A stretch of DNA of 64,000 bases, taken from assembly GCA_964491785.1 (NCBI GenBank), contig CAZBGS010000004.1, positions 201,839-265,838 of the forward strand, read 5' to 3'. A program made the translations under genes and the position numbers. The notes under the pieces were generated by a model. The model did not search any database. It was not told the origin of the DNA and saw only the letters and a list, made by a program, of their open reading frames with translations. Each line of letters opens with the position of its first letter. The stretch's first letter is position 1. Below are positions 1 through 8,447 of the stretch, in pieces. This DNA comes from RZZS01 sp964491785 (GTDB lineage: Bacteria > Pseudomonadota > Alphaproteobacteria > Micavibrionales > Micavibrionaceae).

Positions 1-1
1 G

Positions 2-901
2 GAAAGCGCGTCAGGATACATGAAGGAGTGCTGCCTCGCCGGGCCTGAACGTCCGGAGGAAGGCGACTGGCTTGCCGTATGGTCTTCACCGGAGATCGCG
101 ACCAATGTCAGGGAACGCAAGGCCAAGCTTGGCGGAGCGGCTCTCGGTCTGATCGCCCTACTCTCGCTGGAAAAGGAAAAGCCGGGCGCGACCGGCGATG
201 AGACCCTGCGGGCGCTCGGCAGATTTCTGGTCTTCATGCAGCGGCCGGACGGAAGCTTTGTCTCAAGATACATAGGGGATAAGGGCAAGGACGATGAATT
301 CGAATCGCTTTACTATCCGGGCGAGGCCGCGCTTGCCCTTGCCATGCTGTTTGAGCATGACGGCAAGCCCCTCTGGCTGGAAAGCGCGGTGAAGGCTCTC
401 TCCTATCTTGCGGAATCGAGAAAGGAGGCATGCTCCGTGCCCGCCGACCACTGGGCGCTTATCGCCACGGGCGAGATTTTCAGGCATTCCTTCTGGCCTG
501 TGTCCGCCGAAAGCCGCGAGCTTCTCTACGGTCATGCCATGCAGCTTGCATCCTCGATTATAGGCGAGCTGGAAAATCCGGCCTTTCTTGCTGACGGAGG
601 CCATACCACGAAGGTGGCTACCCGCCTTGAAGGATTGTTCGCGATATATCCTTTTATCAGGGAAGAAGACAAGGCTTTGAAAGTACGGCTTGAACTGGTT
701 GCGGCGAAAGGAATAGCCTTCCTCGACAATTCGATTATAGTCGATGGCGATCTGGAAGGCGGCGTGCCCGCACGCTATCTAATTGAAGCCGCGAGCGGAA
801 AGCGAAGCGAAAGGGCTGTGAGAATCGATTACGTCCAACATGCCTTAAGCGCCTTTATCGTGCACAAACGACTGTTTGCCGGACAAGGAGAAAGCGAATG
901 A
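2..901 (+). CDS. alpha/alpha-toroid-like protein, 5' end outside window
   Basis: The reading frame is open from the window edge, so the true start probably lies upstream. An ATG at 20 has only a weak AGGA in front of it, and the sequence after it reads like the middle of a protein. Helix-rich repeats with a DGSF element (about residue 77 from that ATG) and YYPGEAALAL suggest an alpha/alpha toroid of the kind seen in glycoside hydrolases and prenyltransferase-like folds; this is inference from pattern. No catalytic signature is recognised. The stop overlaps the next gene by 4 bp (ATGA), so the two are probably co-translated. Confidence 0.7.
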   Translation, partial: ESASGYMKECCLAGPERPEEGDWLAVWSSPEIATNVRERKAKLGGAALGLIALLSLEKEKPGATGDETLRALGRFLVFMQRPDGSFVSRYIGDKGKDDEFESLYYPGEAALALAMLFEHDGKPLWLESAVKALSYLAESRKEACSVPADHWALIATGEIFRHSFWPVSAESRELLYGHAMQLASSIIGELENPAFLADGGHTTKVATRLEGLFAIYPFIREEDKALKVRLELVAAKGIAFLDNSIIVDGDLEGGVPARYLIEAASGKRSERAVRIDYVQHALSAFIVHKRLFAGQGESE

Positions 902-1260
902 CCAGCTACGATGACAGCAACATCTTCGCCCGCATACTGCGCGGCGAAGTCCCCTGCGACCGCGTTTACGAAGACGGGTACGCGCTTGCCTTCAACGACA
1001 TCAGTCCCAAGGCTCCGGTGCATGTGCTGGTTATTCCCAAGGGCAAATACGTCAATATCGAGGATTTCAGCTCGAACGCCTCGCCCGAGGAAGTTGCAGG
1101 TTTCTGGAAAGCGGTTGCGCAGGTAGCAAGGGACAGGCAACTGGTCTCTCCCGGCTTTCGGGTAATCGCCAATACCGGCGCCAATGGCGGTCAGGAAGTG
1201 CCCCATTTCCATGCCCATATTCTCGGAGGCAGGAATATCGGCCCGATGGTGGCAAGGTAA
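898..1260 (+). CDS. HIT family hydrolase (HinT-like)
   Basis: Histidine triad protein of 120 aa, the usual size for HinT-type purine nucleoside phosphoramidases. The HxHxH triad HFHAHI is seen with His at 103, 105 and 107, followed by the GG(R)N loop typical of the family. The N-terminal segment SNIFARILRGEVPC and the central VHVLVIPKGK are also family hallmarks. Such enzymes hydrolyse AMP-lysine or related phosphoramidates in the cytoplasm. It overlaps the upstream gene by 4 bp, so it is likely the second gene of an operon. Confidence 0.93.
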   Translation: MTSYDDSNIFARILRGEVPCDRVYEDGYALAFNDISPKAPVHVLVIPKGKYVNIEDFSSNASPEEVAGFWKAVAQVARDRQLVSPGFRVIANTGANGGQEVPHFHAHILGGRNIGPMVAR

Positions 1261-1275
1261 TACGAATTATCCTGC

Positions 1276-1866
1276 CTAATGGAATTCCGGGGCCGGAAAC
1301 ACCGTGCCGTTGTCATTGGCGTTTGCCGAGATTGCCGGGGGCGGATTTCTTCCGGCAACGCTTTTATGGTTTATGCCAAGCGCTTCGAGATGGGCTTCGG
1401 CGATCAGGATATTGGCCTCGGCCTGGATCTGCATTATATGCAGGAGTTGCGAGGCTGCCTGCGACTCGGCGGGCAATATCTCGTCAAGCCCGAGCATCAG
1501 GGATCTGATTTTCGCATGGTCTCTAGGCAGGTTCTTCAGCGCATCGAGGATAAACTCTTCCGGTACCGGTCTGTTTTCGGTAATCCGCACAAGCCACAGC
1601 CCGCCGTAAGAAACAAGTATCCGGTCGCTTTCCAGCAGCAGGGCTTGTGCTTCCTTAATGCCTCCGGGCAGCGAGAGGCAAAGTTGCTCTGCGCAGAGCG
1701 CCATGCACAGCAGGGCGGCGTCCGGCTGCATGTCGCTCATCGCCTGATGAAAGGCGTATTCCTCGTCCGGATCCAGCATGTGCTGCTCGGCAAGCGCTTC
1801 GCCAGCAATGATCGGAAGCTCGAGGCTGGTGTAAAGTCTGGCTATGTCTTTGTCTGATAGTGCCAT
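1276..1866 (-). CDS. conserved-looking hypothetical protein
   Basis: A 196-aa, helix-rich, slightly acidic protein with no signal peptide and no family that I recognise. The minus-strand start is supported by an AGGGGG ribosome site 7 bases before the ATG. A nearly coextensive open frame on the plus strand (1279-1857) is treated as a shadow because it lacks such a site and has a less protein-like composition. The gene converges on the HIT gene with 15 bp between the stops. The C-terminal tail (about residues 175-196) is rich in Ala, Asn and Pro and probably disordered. Confidence 0.65.
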   Translation of the reverse strand: MALSDKDIARLYTSLELPIIAGEALAEQHMLDPDEEYAFHQAMSDMQPDAALLCMALCAEQLCLSLPGGIKEAQALLLESDRILVSYGGLWLVRITENRPVPEEFILDALKNLPRDHAKIRSLMLGLDEILPAESQAASQLLHIMQIQAEANILIAEAHLEALGINHKSVAGRNPPPAISANANDNGTVFPAPEFH

Positions 1867-2108
1867 TTGCTAACCCCCTGGCCGACAATCGTCCCATACC
1901 CTCTCATTAAAGATAAAAGTTAAATAAATGGTTAACAACTTCACGGTCATTCGCGAATTCCTGAAATACGTGTAAAAAGCTGGTAAAACTGTAAGCAAAC
2001 CGCGTGACCGTTCTGGCCTGCCTGATGTAAAATCAAGAGTGGGTACCGGCAACACTTCCTATATGAGCCAGCCCGCAACCTTAAGCCAGATAAACGGTTA
2101 GTACGCAA

Positions 2109-2636
2109 ATGCAGAAAATTCAGTTCCTTGTCTTTTCGATTTTCGTCATAACGTCCGTTCTATGGACGATGAATGTCCATGCGGCTAGCCAGGGCAGCCC
2201 GGTGAGGGGCGAAGCTGATTATATCCTGATTGAGAAAACCAGACGCAAAATGACGCTGTACCATGGCGGCAGGGAGCTGCGGACATATAACGTCTCGCTT
2301 GGCAAGGGAGGCATCGCCCCCAAGGAGCGCGAGGGCGATATGCTCACTCCCGAAGGAATATACTGGATCGAGGGCCGTAACCCCGAAAGCAAATTCCATC
2401 TTTCTCTGAAAATAAGCTATCCGAGTGAGGAAGACCGCGAAAGGGCGAGAGCCAAAGGATTCTCCCCGGGCGGTGATATTATGATCCATGGTGTAGGCAC
2501 CGGCGCAAGTTGGTGGAGCAACATGGTCTACAAGTTCAAGGACTGGACTGCCGGCTGCGTCGCCGTCACCAACCGCGAGATCGAGGAAATCTGGCACCTC
2601 GTGCCCGATGGCACGCCGGTCGAGATTGTAAGGTGA
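2109..2636 (+). CDS. L,D-transpeptidase (YkuD domain), exported
   Basis: Single-domain YkuD protein of 175 aa with an N-terminal signal peptide (hydrophobic residues 5-22, cleavage likely after VHA). The active-site pattern is present: HGVG with His127, then a gap, then TAGC with catalytic Cys150 followed by VAVTN. The family forms 3-3 crosslinks in peptidoglycan or attaches proteins to it, in the periplasm. It converges on radA (stops 19 bp apart). No clear Shine-Dalgarno precedes the ATG. Confidence 0.92.
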   Translation: MQKIQFLVFSIFVITSVLWTMNVHAASQGSPVRGEADYILIEKTRRKMTLYHGGRELRTYNVSLGKGGIAPKEREGDMLTPEGIYWIEGRNPESKFHLSLKISYPSEEDRERARAKGFSPGGDIMIHGVGTGASWWSNMVYKFKDWTAGCVAVTNREIEEIWHLVPDGTPVEIVR

Positions 2637-2655
2637 CTTTGGCGACTTGCGATTC

Positions 2656-4026
2656 TTAATGAATCAGATCGATCATTTCCTGAAGGTGGCTTACTTCACT
2701 GAGTTGCAGTTGGTCTCCGCCTGATTCCTTGTGGCGGCGGGCGATGACTGCGGCTTCGAAGCCAAGTCTTGCGGCTTCCTTCAGGCGCAGGGAGGCTTGC
2801 GCGACCGGGCGGGTTTCGCCGGAGAGGCCGATTTCGCCGAAATAGACGTTCTTGGCGGGGAGCGGAGTGCCGGAGAGGGCGCTGACGAGTGCGGCGGCTA
2901 CGGCAAGATCCGCTGCCGGCTCCTGTATCCTGATGCCGCCGGCGATATTGAGGTAGACATCCGCGCCGCTGAAATGCAGGCCGCAGCGGGCTTCCAGCAC
3001 GGCAAGGATCATCGCAAGCCGGTTTGAATCCCAGCCGATCACGGCGCGGCGGGGGGCGCCGAAACCTGAGGGGGCGACAAGCGCCTGAACCTCGACGAGG
3101 ACGGGCCGCGTGCCTTCGAGAGCGGCGAGAACCGCGCTTCCGGCGGCGTTTTCCTGACGGTGGGATAGAAACAATGCCGAGGGGTTCTCGACTTCCTGCA
3201 GGCCGCTTTGAGTCATTTCGAAAACGCCGATTTCGTCGGTCGGGCCGAAACGGTTCTTGATGGCTCTTAAAATTCTGAACTGATGACCGCGGTCGCCTTC
3301 GAAATAGAGGACGGTGTCGACCATGTGTTCCAGCACTCTTGGCCCCGCGATCTGCCCTTCCTTGGTTACATGGCCGACGAAAAGGACGGTGATGCCCCGC
3401 TTTCTTGCCGACCGGATGATCTCCTGCGCGCAGGTGCGCACCTGGGTGACCGTTCCGGGGGCGCTCTCGACAGTATCGATAAACATCGTCTGGATGGAAT
3501 CGATAATGATCATCTGGATTTCCAGAGATGAATCTTCCATCGTCGCGACAATGTCCCGGACACTGTTGGCAGAGGCCAGTGCCATCGGCTTGTGGCTAAG
3601 GCCAAGCCGCCCGGCACGCATCCTGACCTGATCGACGGATTCCTCGCCGGAGATATAGGCGGTGCGCACGTTTTTGCCCGCAAGGAGGCAGCCCACCTGA
3701 AGAAGGAGGGTGGACTTGCCTATGCCGGGATCGCCGCCTATCAGCACCGCCGAGCCGGGAACCAGTCCGCCGCCGGTTACTCTGTCGAATTCGGCGATGC
3801 CGGTTACATTGCGCGGCGGAAGAGATTTATTTTCTTCATTCAGTTTTGCAAGAGGAATCCCGGCGCTTCTGTTTTTTCCAGAGCCGAGGCCTTTTGGGGC
3901 GGAGGTTTCGGTGATTTCCTCGCTTAAGGTGTTCCATTGGCTGCAGGCGTCGCATTTGCCGCTCCATTTCGGGGAAACGGCGCCGCAGCTTTGGCAGACA
4001 TAGATTCGGGAGGATTTCGCAGCCAT
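2656..4026 (-). CDS. radA: DNA repair protein RadA
   Basis: Full-length RadA/Sms (456 aa), a RecA-like branch-migration ATPase used in recombination repair. Domain order is canonical: C4 zinc finger (Cys11, 14, 25, 28), RecA-like core with Walker A GGDPGIGKST at about 98-107, the RadA-specific KNRFG motif at 257-261, and a Lon-protease-like C-terminal domain from about 300. It stands as a single gene, 50 bp downstream of the EAL-like gene on the same strand, convergent with the L,D-transpeptidase. Confidence 0.97.
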   Translation of the reverse strand: MAAKSSRIYVCQSCGAVSPKWSGKCDACSQWNTLSEEITETSAPKGLGSGKNRSAGIPLAKLNEENKSLPPRNVTGIAEFDRVTGGGLVPGSAVLIGGDPGIGKSTLLLQVGCLLAGKNVRTAYISGEESVDQVRMRAGRLGLSHKPMALASANSVRDIVATMEDSSLEIQMIIIDSIQTMFIDTVESAPGTVTQVRTCAQEIIRSARKRGITVLFVGHVTKEGQIAGPRVLEHMVDTVLYFEGDRGHQFRILRAIKNRFGPTDEIGVFEMTQSGLQEVENPSALFLSHRQENAAGSAVLAALEGTRPVLVEVQALVAPSGFGAPRRAVIGWDSNRLAMILAVLEARCGLHFSGADVYLNIAGGIRIQEPAADLAVAAALVSALSGTPLPAKNVYFGEIGLSGETRPVAQASLRLKEAARLGFEAAVIARRHKESGGDQLQLSEVSHLQEMIDLIH

Positions 4027-4076
4027 TTCAAAAAAATATCAGATGGCGGCTACCGCAAAAAGCCTTTCAGCAAGTC

Positions 4077-4964
4077 TTATGCACCGATGCCGGTAAATGC
4101 TTGCGCCAGACCGCCATGGGCCATCTGCATCCTGCGGGCAGGAGTTCTCACCAGCAGGCGGTTGAAATCGACACGGTTCACGGGCAGGTAGCGGCCCTGG
4201 ACGGCGTTAAAGCCGATGTCGGCCAGCAGCCTTGCTTTGGCAGCGGAACTTACCCATTCGGCGATGAACTGCGCATGACCGGCCCTGTCTTTAAGGTACG
4301 AAAGGAAACTTGACAGGCCGGGGAGTCCGAGTTCCCATTCCTCGATCATAACTCCGCAGATTTTGATGAAATCGATGTAATCGGAAAAAGCCTCGATGCG
4401 TTTTTCGTCACGAGGGTTGTTCTCAACGTCGTCAAGAGCAAAGCGGTAGCCCATTTTCCGCGCGGCAGCCATAACGGCAAGCTCTTTCTCGCCTGGAATG
4501 TATTCTTCCTCGACAAGCTCGAAGATCAGGTTATGCGGGCTGTAGTTTGCAAGAACCGGGGCCAGCTCTTTCCAGAAATCCCTGTGGCATGCGGACTCGG
4601 GCGAAATGTTTATTGCGACTGGAAAGCCTCTTTGGGCTTCGGCCTGCTGCAGGGCCGAGGCCACTATGATCTGATCCAGTTCTTTTGCCATTCCGCTTTC
4701 GTAAATGGCGGAAATTGCCCAGCGAATGTTAACGTCACTTGTTTCCGGGCGGATTACATGCAGGAGCATTTCGCTGATAGCGCCGACGGAGAATGCCGAG
4801 CGCAGGCTGACATCGTGCCATGGCTCCATGCGGAAACAAAATGCGCCTTCTTCCAGAGCGGCCAGAAGCCTGTTTACCTGACGCCTTGTTTCTTTTCCTG
4901 TCTCCGCGGACTGCATGGTTTGCCGCAAAGCGGATAGTCTTACTCCCACAAATTGACTGTACAT
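4077..4964 (-). CDS. degenerate EAL-domain protein (paralogue 1)
   Basis: A 295-aa protein whose residues 40-265 align by eye with the EAL phosphodiesterase fold. The EAL triplet reads E65-M-L. Other ligand positions look kept: Asn119, Glu152, Asp178-Asp179, Lys201, Glu236 and Gln256. The loop after DD is ENN instead of the usual FG, so loop 6 is disrupted. EAL proteins hydrolyse cyclic di-GMP; with this loop the protein may be weakly active or a c-di-GMP receptor (inference). No GGDEF, PAS or membrane segment is seen. A paralogue lies directly upstream. Confidence 0.8.
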   Translation of the reverse strand: MYSQFVGVRLSALRQTMQSAETGKETRRQVNRLLAALEEGAFCFRMEPWHDVSLRSAFSVGAISEMLLHVIRPETSDVNIRWAISAIYESGMAKELDQIIVASALQQAEAQRGFPVAINISPESACHRDFWKELAPVLANYSPHNLIFELVEEEYIPGEKELAVMAAARKMGYRFALDDVENNPRDEKRIEAFSDYIDFIKICGVMIEEWELGLPGLSSFLSYLKDRAGHAQFIAEWVSSAAKARLLADIGFNAVQGRYLPVNRVDFNRLLVRTPARRMQMAHGGLAQAFTGIGA

Positions 4965-5094
4965 TTTTATAACTCTTTTTGCTTGTTTTTAGCGTGCCCC
5001 GCACACTCAAGGAACATATATGGAAAAACTGAAGAAAAAGTTAATCAAAGGGAACTGTCCGCTCCCTCTCGTACCATACACTGGAAAATGTCAA

Positions 5095-5913
5095 TTATAT
5101 CGCAGGACAAAGGTTTGATTTCGGCAGATTGCAGCCCTGGGCCAACTCGGCGCTTCTCGCGGCATATGGGAATTCTTCTACGGAGTTGACAAATTCGATA
5201 ACGAATTCGGGGTCGGGAGTTCCCTCGCCTGCCGCTTCACGAAACTGACGCAATATCATCTGGCGGTATTCAGCGAGTTTTTCCGGGACGTTAAACTGAT
5301 CGCGCATTCTTGAATAAACATGGCCGTCGATTTTGATATGGCCTACGCCCTTGCCAAAATATTTCAGGCGCACATCTTCGGCGCTGCTAATATCGTCAAG
5401 CGCGAAACGGCAGCCCTTTTCGACGGCTTTGTGGTATATCTTCAGGGCTTCTCTGTCAGGCTGCATTCCCGGGCCGTATTCCACAATTTCGAATATGAAA
5501 TTTTTTCTTCCCGCCCTGTCCAGTACCGGATCAACCAAATCCCAGAACTTCCGGGAACAAGCCGAGCAGGGGGCGATGTTGACCGTGGGGGTGTAATTGC
5601 ATCCATCGGATTCCATCGCCGCAAGCAGTGTAAAAATAGAATTGAAAAGGACGGCGGCGTTTTCGCCGCGGTCATAGATCGCCTTTGCGGCTTTGAAGAT
5701 GGAAACGTTTCCCATGCGGTTCAGAAACAAGGTCTCGCCAATAACCTCCTGAGGTTTCTGACCGTTTGTCGGGTGAAACAATTCAAGTCGCAAGGACGGC
5801 TGCCCTTTGCGGAGGTTTTCTTCTATCTGGCTGAGGACGCCTTCAGCGTCAGGAGAAATTTCAGTCAGATCTGATCGCAATTCTCCGATCAGCCTAACGA
5901 CGATTTCATTCAT
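5095..5913 (-). CDS. degenerate EAL-domain protein (paralogue 2)
   Basis: A 272-aa paralogue of the adjacent EAL-like gene; both share an unusual SACxRxFW segment after the Asn ligand (here residues 117-124). The EAL triplet is E60-T-L. Asn112, Glu145, Asp173-Asp174, Lys194, Glu240 and Gln259 sit at ligand-like positions, but the DDFG loop reads DDIS and the EGVE motif reads EFVN. It is cytosolic with no fused sensor. The pair probably arose by tandem duplication. Activity against cyclic di-GMP cannot be judged from sequence alone. Confidence 0.78.
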   Translation of the reverse strand: MNEIVVRLIGELRSDLTEISPDAEGVLSQIEENLRKGQPSLRLELFHPTNGQKPQEVIGETLFLNRMGNVSIFKAAKAIYDRGENAAVLFNSIFTLLAAMESDGCNYTPTVNIAPCSACSRKFWDLVDPVLDRAGRKNFIFEIVEYGPGMQPDREALKIYHKAVEKGCRFALDDISSAEDVRLKYFGKGVGHIKIDGHVYSRMRDQFNVPEKLAEYRQMILRQFREAAGEGTPDPEFVIEFVNSVEEFPYAARSAELAQGCNLPKSNLCPAI

Positions 5914-5974
5914 AGGTTAATACAAACCCTGCTTTATTTATGCCATTTTTATATTTATTGACAATATAACCGTC

Positions 5975-7603
5975 TTATTCTCTGGTCAAGCGCCATTTGA
6001 CTTGGGCGAAGTCGCTTTCCATCAGGCCGTTAATTACCAATTGTCTTGTTTTACGCGGGCGGGTGCCGCAACAAAGGTAAACACTTTCCTCCAGCGCTAT
6101 TACGCCTGCGGAATTGGAAAATCTCCAGCCGCTTCCGGAAGGGAGCTTCAGCAGGGCTTCCCGTCCGTCCTGAACAAGGGACACCTGCACCTTGGGATGC
6201 AGATGGAAGCGGAGGCAAACGTCAACGGGTTTGCCAAGGCCGATGCTGCAGTTTAGCGTATCCTCGCCCCTCAGGTCGCAACCGGCTTCGGACAGGAACA
6301 GGCGGCGGCGGTGGGTTACGCCGTTTAGAGGGACGTAGCCGTCATGCGACATGTCAAGCAGGCAGGCGTCCTCGCTTTCCTGGCGTTCGATGGTTACTTT
6401 CTGCGCCTTGCGGCCGAAATGCCCGTCTTCACGGATTTCGCAGGCGTTGCGGTAGCCGAGGCAAACGGTGTTATGGGCAGCCGTTCCGCGCAGCATACCT
6501 TGCCACTCATCGCTGGTCGCGTGGCTGCCGCAGTTGACGAAAATGCGTTCGCGGCCATAGCTGAATTCGAAGGCCAGAGGGGCGGCGTGAGCGCCGCTAT
6601 CGAAAGGACGTTCAGGGGCTTTTCCGCAGTCGGCAAAGAGCAGGCCTTTGCCCAGAGATACACGTTCATAGCCACTCTGAGGCAGGCTGCCGAGCGCCTT
6701 GCCTCTGGCGTTGGCGTGAACGAGGAGGATATCGATCAGTCCTCTGTCGCCCTCGCATGATCCGTTGAAAGTGGCCGTATGCTTGTCGCCATAGCGGAAA
6801 AAGCGCAGGGCTGGGCAGATGCGGTCGATGGCATGCTGGATTTTTTCCGGGAGCGGGTAGCGTGCTGCAAGAAGGGCGCAACGGATGTCCAGCAATGACC
6901 TGAGAATGGAAACAAGTGCCTGCGGGTTGCGGGATATGTGGCCTCCGTCGGGAAGTATCTGTCTGTCGATCTCGCGATCCAGCCGGTCGAGAGACTGCTC
7001 GATCCATTGCTCGTAGCCGGAAAGGGCCACGCCTGCGAAAAGCAGGCCCTTGCAGGCGGCGAAAATGCCAAGGCCTGTGGGCATGGCGGAGATGGTTCTG
7101 CTTAAATGGCGGGTCTGACGCACCAGGCTTTCGAAAAATATCCTTTGCAGGCTGTCGTCGGCGCTGGAGCCGAAAAAGTCGTACAGCGCGACCCATATCG
7201 AAATTCGCGCACCGAGAAGATCCGGGCGCCAGCTTTGCTCGTCCCAGCAGGGGTGGCGTTCTATCCAGCTCTCCAGCAAGGTTCTCGCATGGGAGCGACC
7301 GGCGTCGCCGCCGAGAGATCTCAGATCCCTCAGCCATTCAAAGCCGTGAAGGTAGTCGTACCAGGCTTTGCCAACGCCGTATGGTTCCCAGAAATTTCCA
7401 CTTATTTCAAGCTGCTCACCGCCGAGATCGAAAATCCCGCCGCAAAGCCAGCGGCCTTTTTCAGCATCGCCCGGCCACGGGTCGGCTAGCTTGACATCGA
7501 GTTTGCCGGGGATGCATCCGCCAAGGCTCCAGTTGTATACCGCGCTACGGCATGCGAGTCTTCCGGCCTTGCTGCGCAGGTGGCGAACCAGTTCGATATT
7601 CAT
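5975..7603 (-). CDS. heparinase II/III-like protein
   Basis: A 542-aa protein with an N-terminal alpha/alpha toroid (about 60-300, including DGGHISRNP near 224) and a C-terminal beta-sandwich typical of the heparinase II/III superfamily (about 320-535; RGTAAHNTVCL near 374). Known relatives cleave uronic-acid polysaccharides by beta-elimination, but the alphaproteobacterial gene beside rpe and rsmB has no firmly known substrate. No signal peptide is seen, so it may act in the cytoplasm. The stop of rpe lies 1 bp upstream and its AGAGGAG ribosome site lies inside the end of rpe, so translation is probably coupled. Confidence 0.88.
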   Translation of the reverse strand: MNIELVRHLRSKAGRLACRSAVYNWSLGGCIPGKLDVKLADPWPGDAEKGRWLCGGIFDLGGEQLEISGNFWEPYGVGKAWYDYLHGFEWLRDLRSLGGDAGRSHARTLLESWIERHPCWDEQSWRPDLLGARISIWVALYDFFGSSADDSLQRIFFESLVRQTRHLSRTISAMPTGLGIFAACKGLLFAGVALSGYEQWIEQSLDRLDREIDRQILPDGGHISRNPQALVSILRSLLDIRCALLAARYPLPEKIQHAIDRICPALRFFRYGDKHTATFNGSCEGDRGLIDILLVHANARGKALGSLPQSGYERVSLGKGLLFADCGKAPERPFDSGAHAAPLAFEFSYGRERIFVNCGSHATSDEWQGMLRGTAAHNTVCLGYRNACEIREDGHFGRKAQKVTIERQESEDACLLDMSHDGYVPLNGVTHRRRLFLSEAGCDLRGEDTLNCSIGLGKPVDVCLRFHLHPKVQVSLVQDGREALLKLPSGSGWRFSNSAGVIALEESVYLCCGTRPRKTRQLVINGLMESDFAQVKWRLTRE

Positions 7604-7604
7604 A

Positions 7605-8270
7605 TTATACTCCTCTTAATGCCTTGATGTTTTCCGCGTATTTTTCCGGCCCTCCCCGGAAGACCGCTGTGCCCGCCACAAGCACATTCGCTCCCGCCTC
7701 GCGGCACAGCCGCGCGGTTTCCACGTTAATTCCCCCGTCGATTTCGAGATCGACATGTCGTCCTTCGGCATTAATCATTTCCTTTAGCGCCGAGATCTTG
7801 GAGAGAAGGGGGATGAATGACTGGCCGCCGAAACCGGGATTTACAGTCATGACCAGCACGAGATCGACAAGATCCATTACGTGTTCCAGCGCTGATACCG
7901 GTGTCGCCGGATTCAGAGATACTCCGGCCTTTTTGCCGAGGGATTTGATGGTCTGCAAGGTTCGGTGCAGGTGAGGCCCGGCTTCGGGGTGGACGGTGAT
8001 GATGTCCGCGCCGGCATCTGCGAATTCTTTCAGCAGCGGATCGACAGGCGAAATCATCAGGTGGACGTCGAAAGTTTTTTGCGAGTGAGGACGAAGGGCT
8101 TTGATGACCCCTGGGCCTATCGTGATATTGGGAACGAAGTGGCCGTCCATGACGTCTATGTGTATGTAGTCGGCCCCGGCTTCATCGATTCGCCTTACTT
8201 CCTCGCCTAACCGGGCGAAATCGGCGGAGAGAATCGAGGGGGAGATAAGCAGTTTTTCAGATCCAGGCAT
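7605..8270 (-). CDS. rpe: ribulose-phosphate 3-epimerase
   Basis: TIM-barrel Rpe of 221 aa, the normal size. It interconverts ribulose 5-phosphate and xylulose 5-phosphate in the pentose phosphate pathway. Seen motifs: ISPSILSADF at 9-18, HIDVMDGHFVPNIT at 37-50 with metal-binding His37 and acid/base Asp39, the MTVNPGFGGQ loop near 140 and a DGGIN near 177. It sits between rsmB and the heparinase-like gene, an order recurrent in alphaproteobacteria. Confidence 0.97.
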   Translation of the reverse strand: MPGSEKLLISPSILSADFARLGEEVRRIDEAGADYIHIDVMDGHFVPNITIGPGVIKALRPHSQKTFDVHLMISPVDPLLKEFADAGADIITVHPEAGPHLHRTLQTIKSLGKKAGVSLNPATPVSALEHVMDLVDLVLVMTVNPGFGGQSFIPLLSKISALKEMINAEGRHVDLEIDGGINVETARLCREAGANVLVAGTAVFRGGPEKYAENIKALRGV

Positions 8271-8447
8271 TTGACTTTACAGGATAATTGGCAAGAGAGG
8301 GATTGCGGCAATGGAGTCAATCAGGACGGCCCGATGCCGCAAATCTATCCACATATTATTTATACCAGCTTTCGGCGCGGGTTTGCACTTCAATTGATGC
8401 GCTGGAAAGAAATTTCTGCCCTGCTCTTCACCCGGGAGGGATTTTGT

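Noticed and set aside
1279..1857. Plus-strand 192-codon frame
   Set aside because: Antisense to the 196-aa gene, which has a good AGGGGG site; no motif supports the plus frame.
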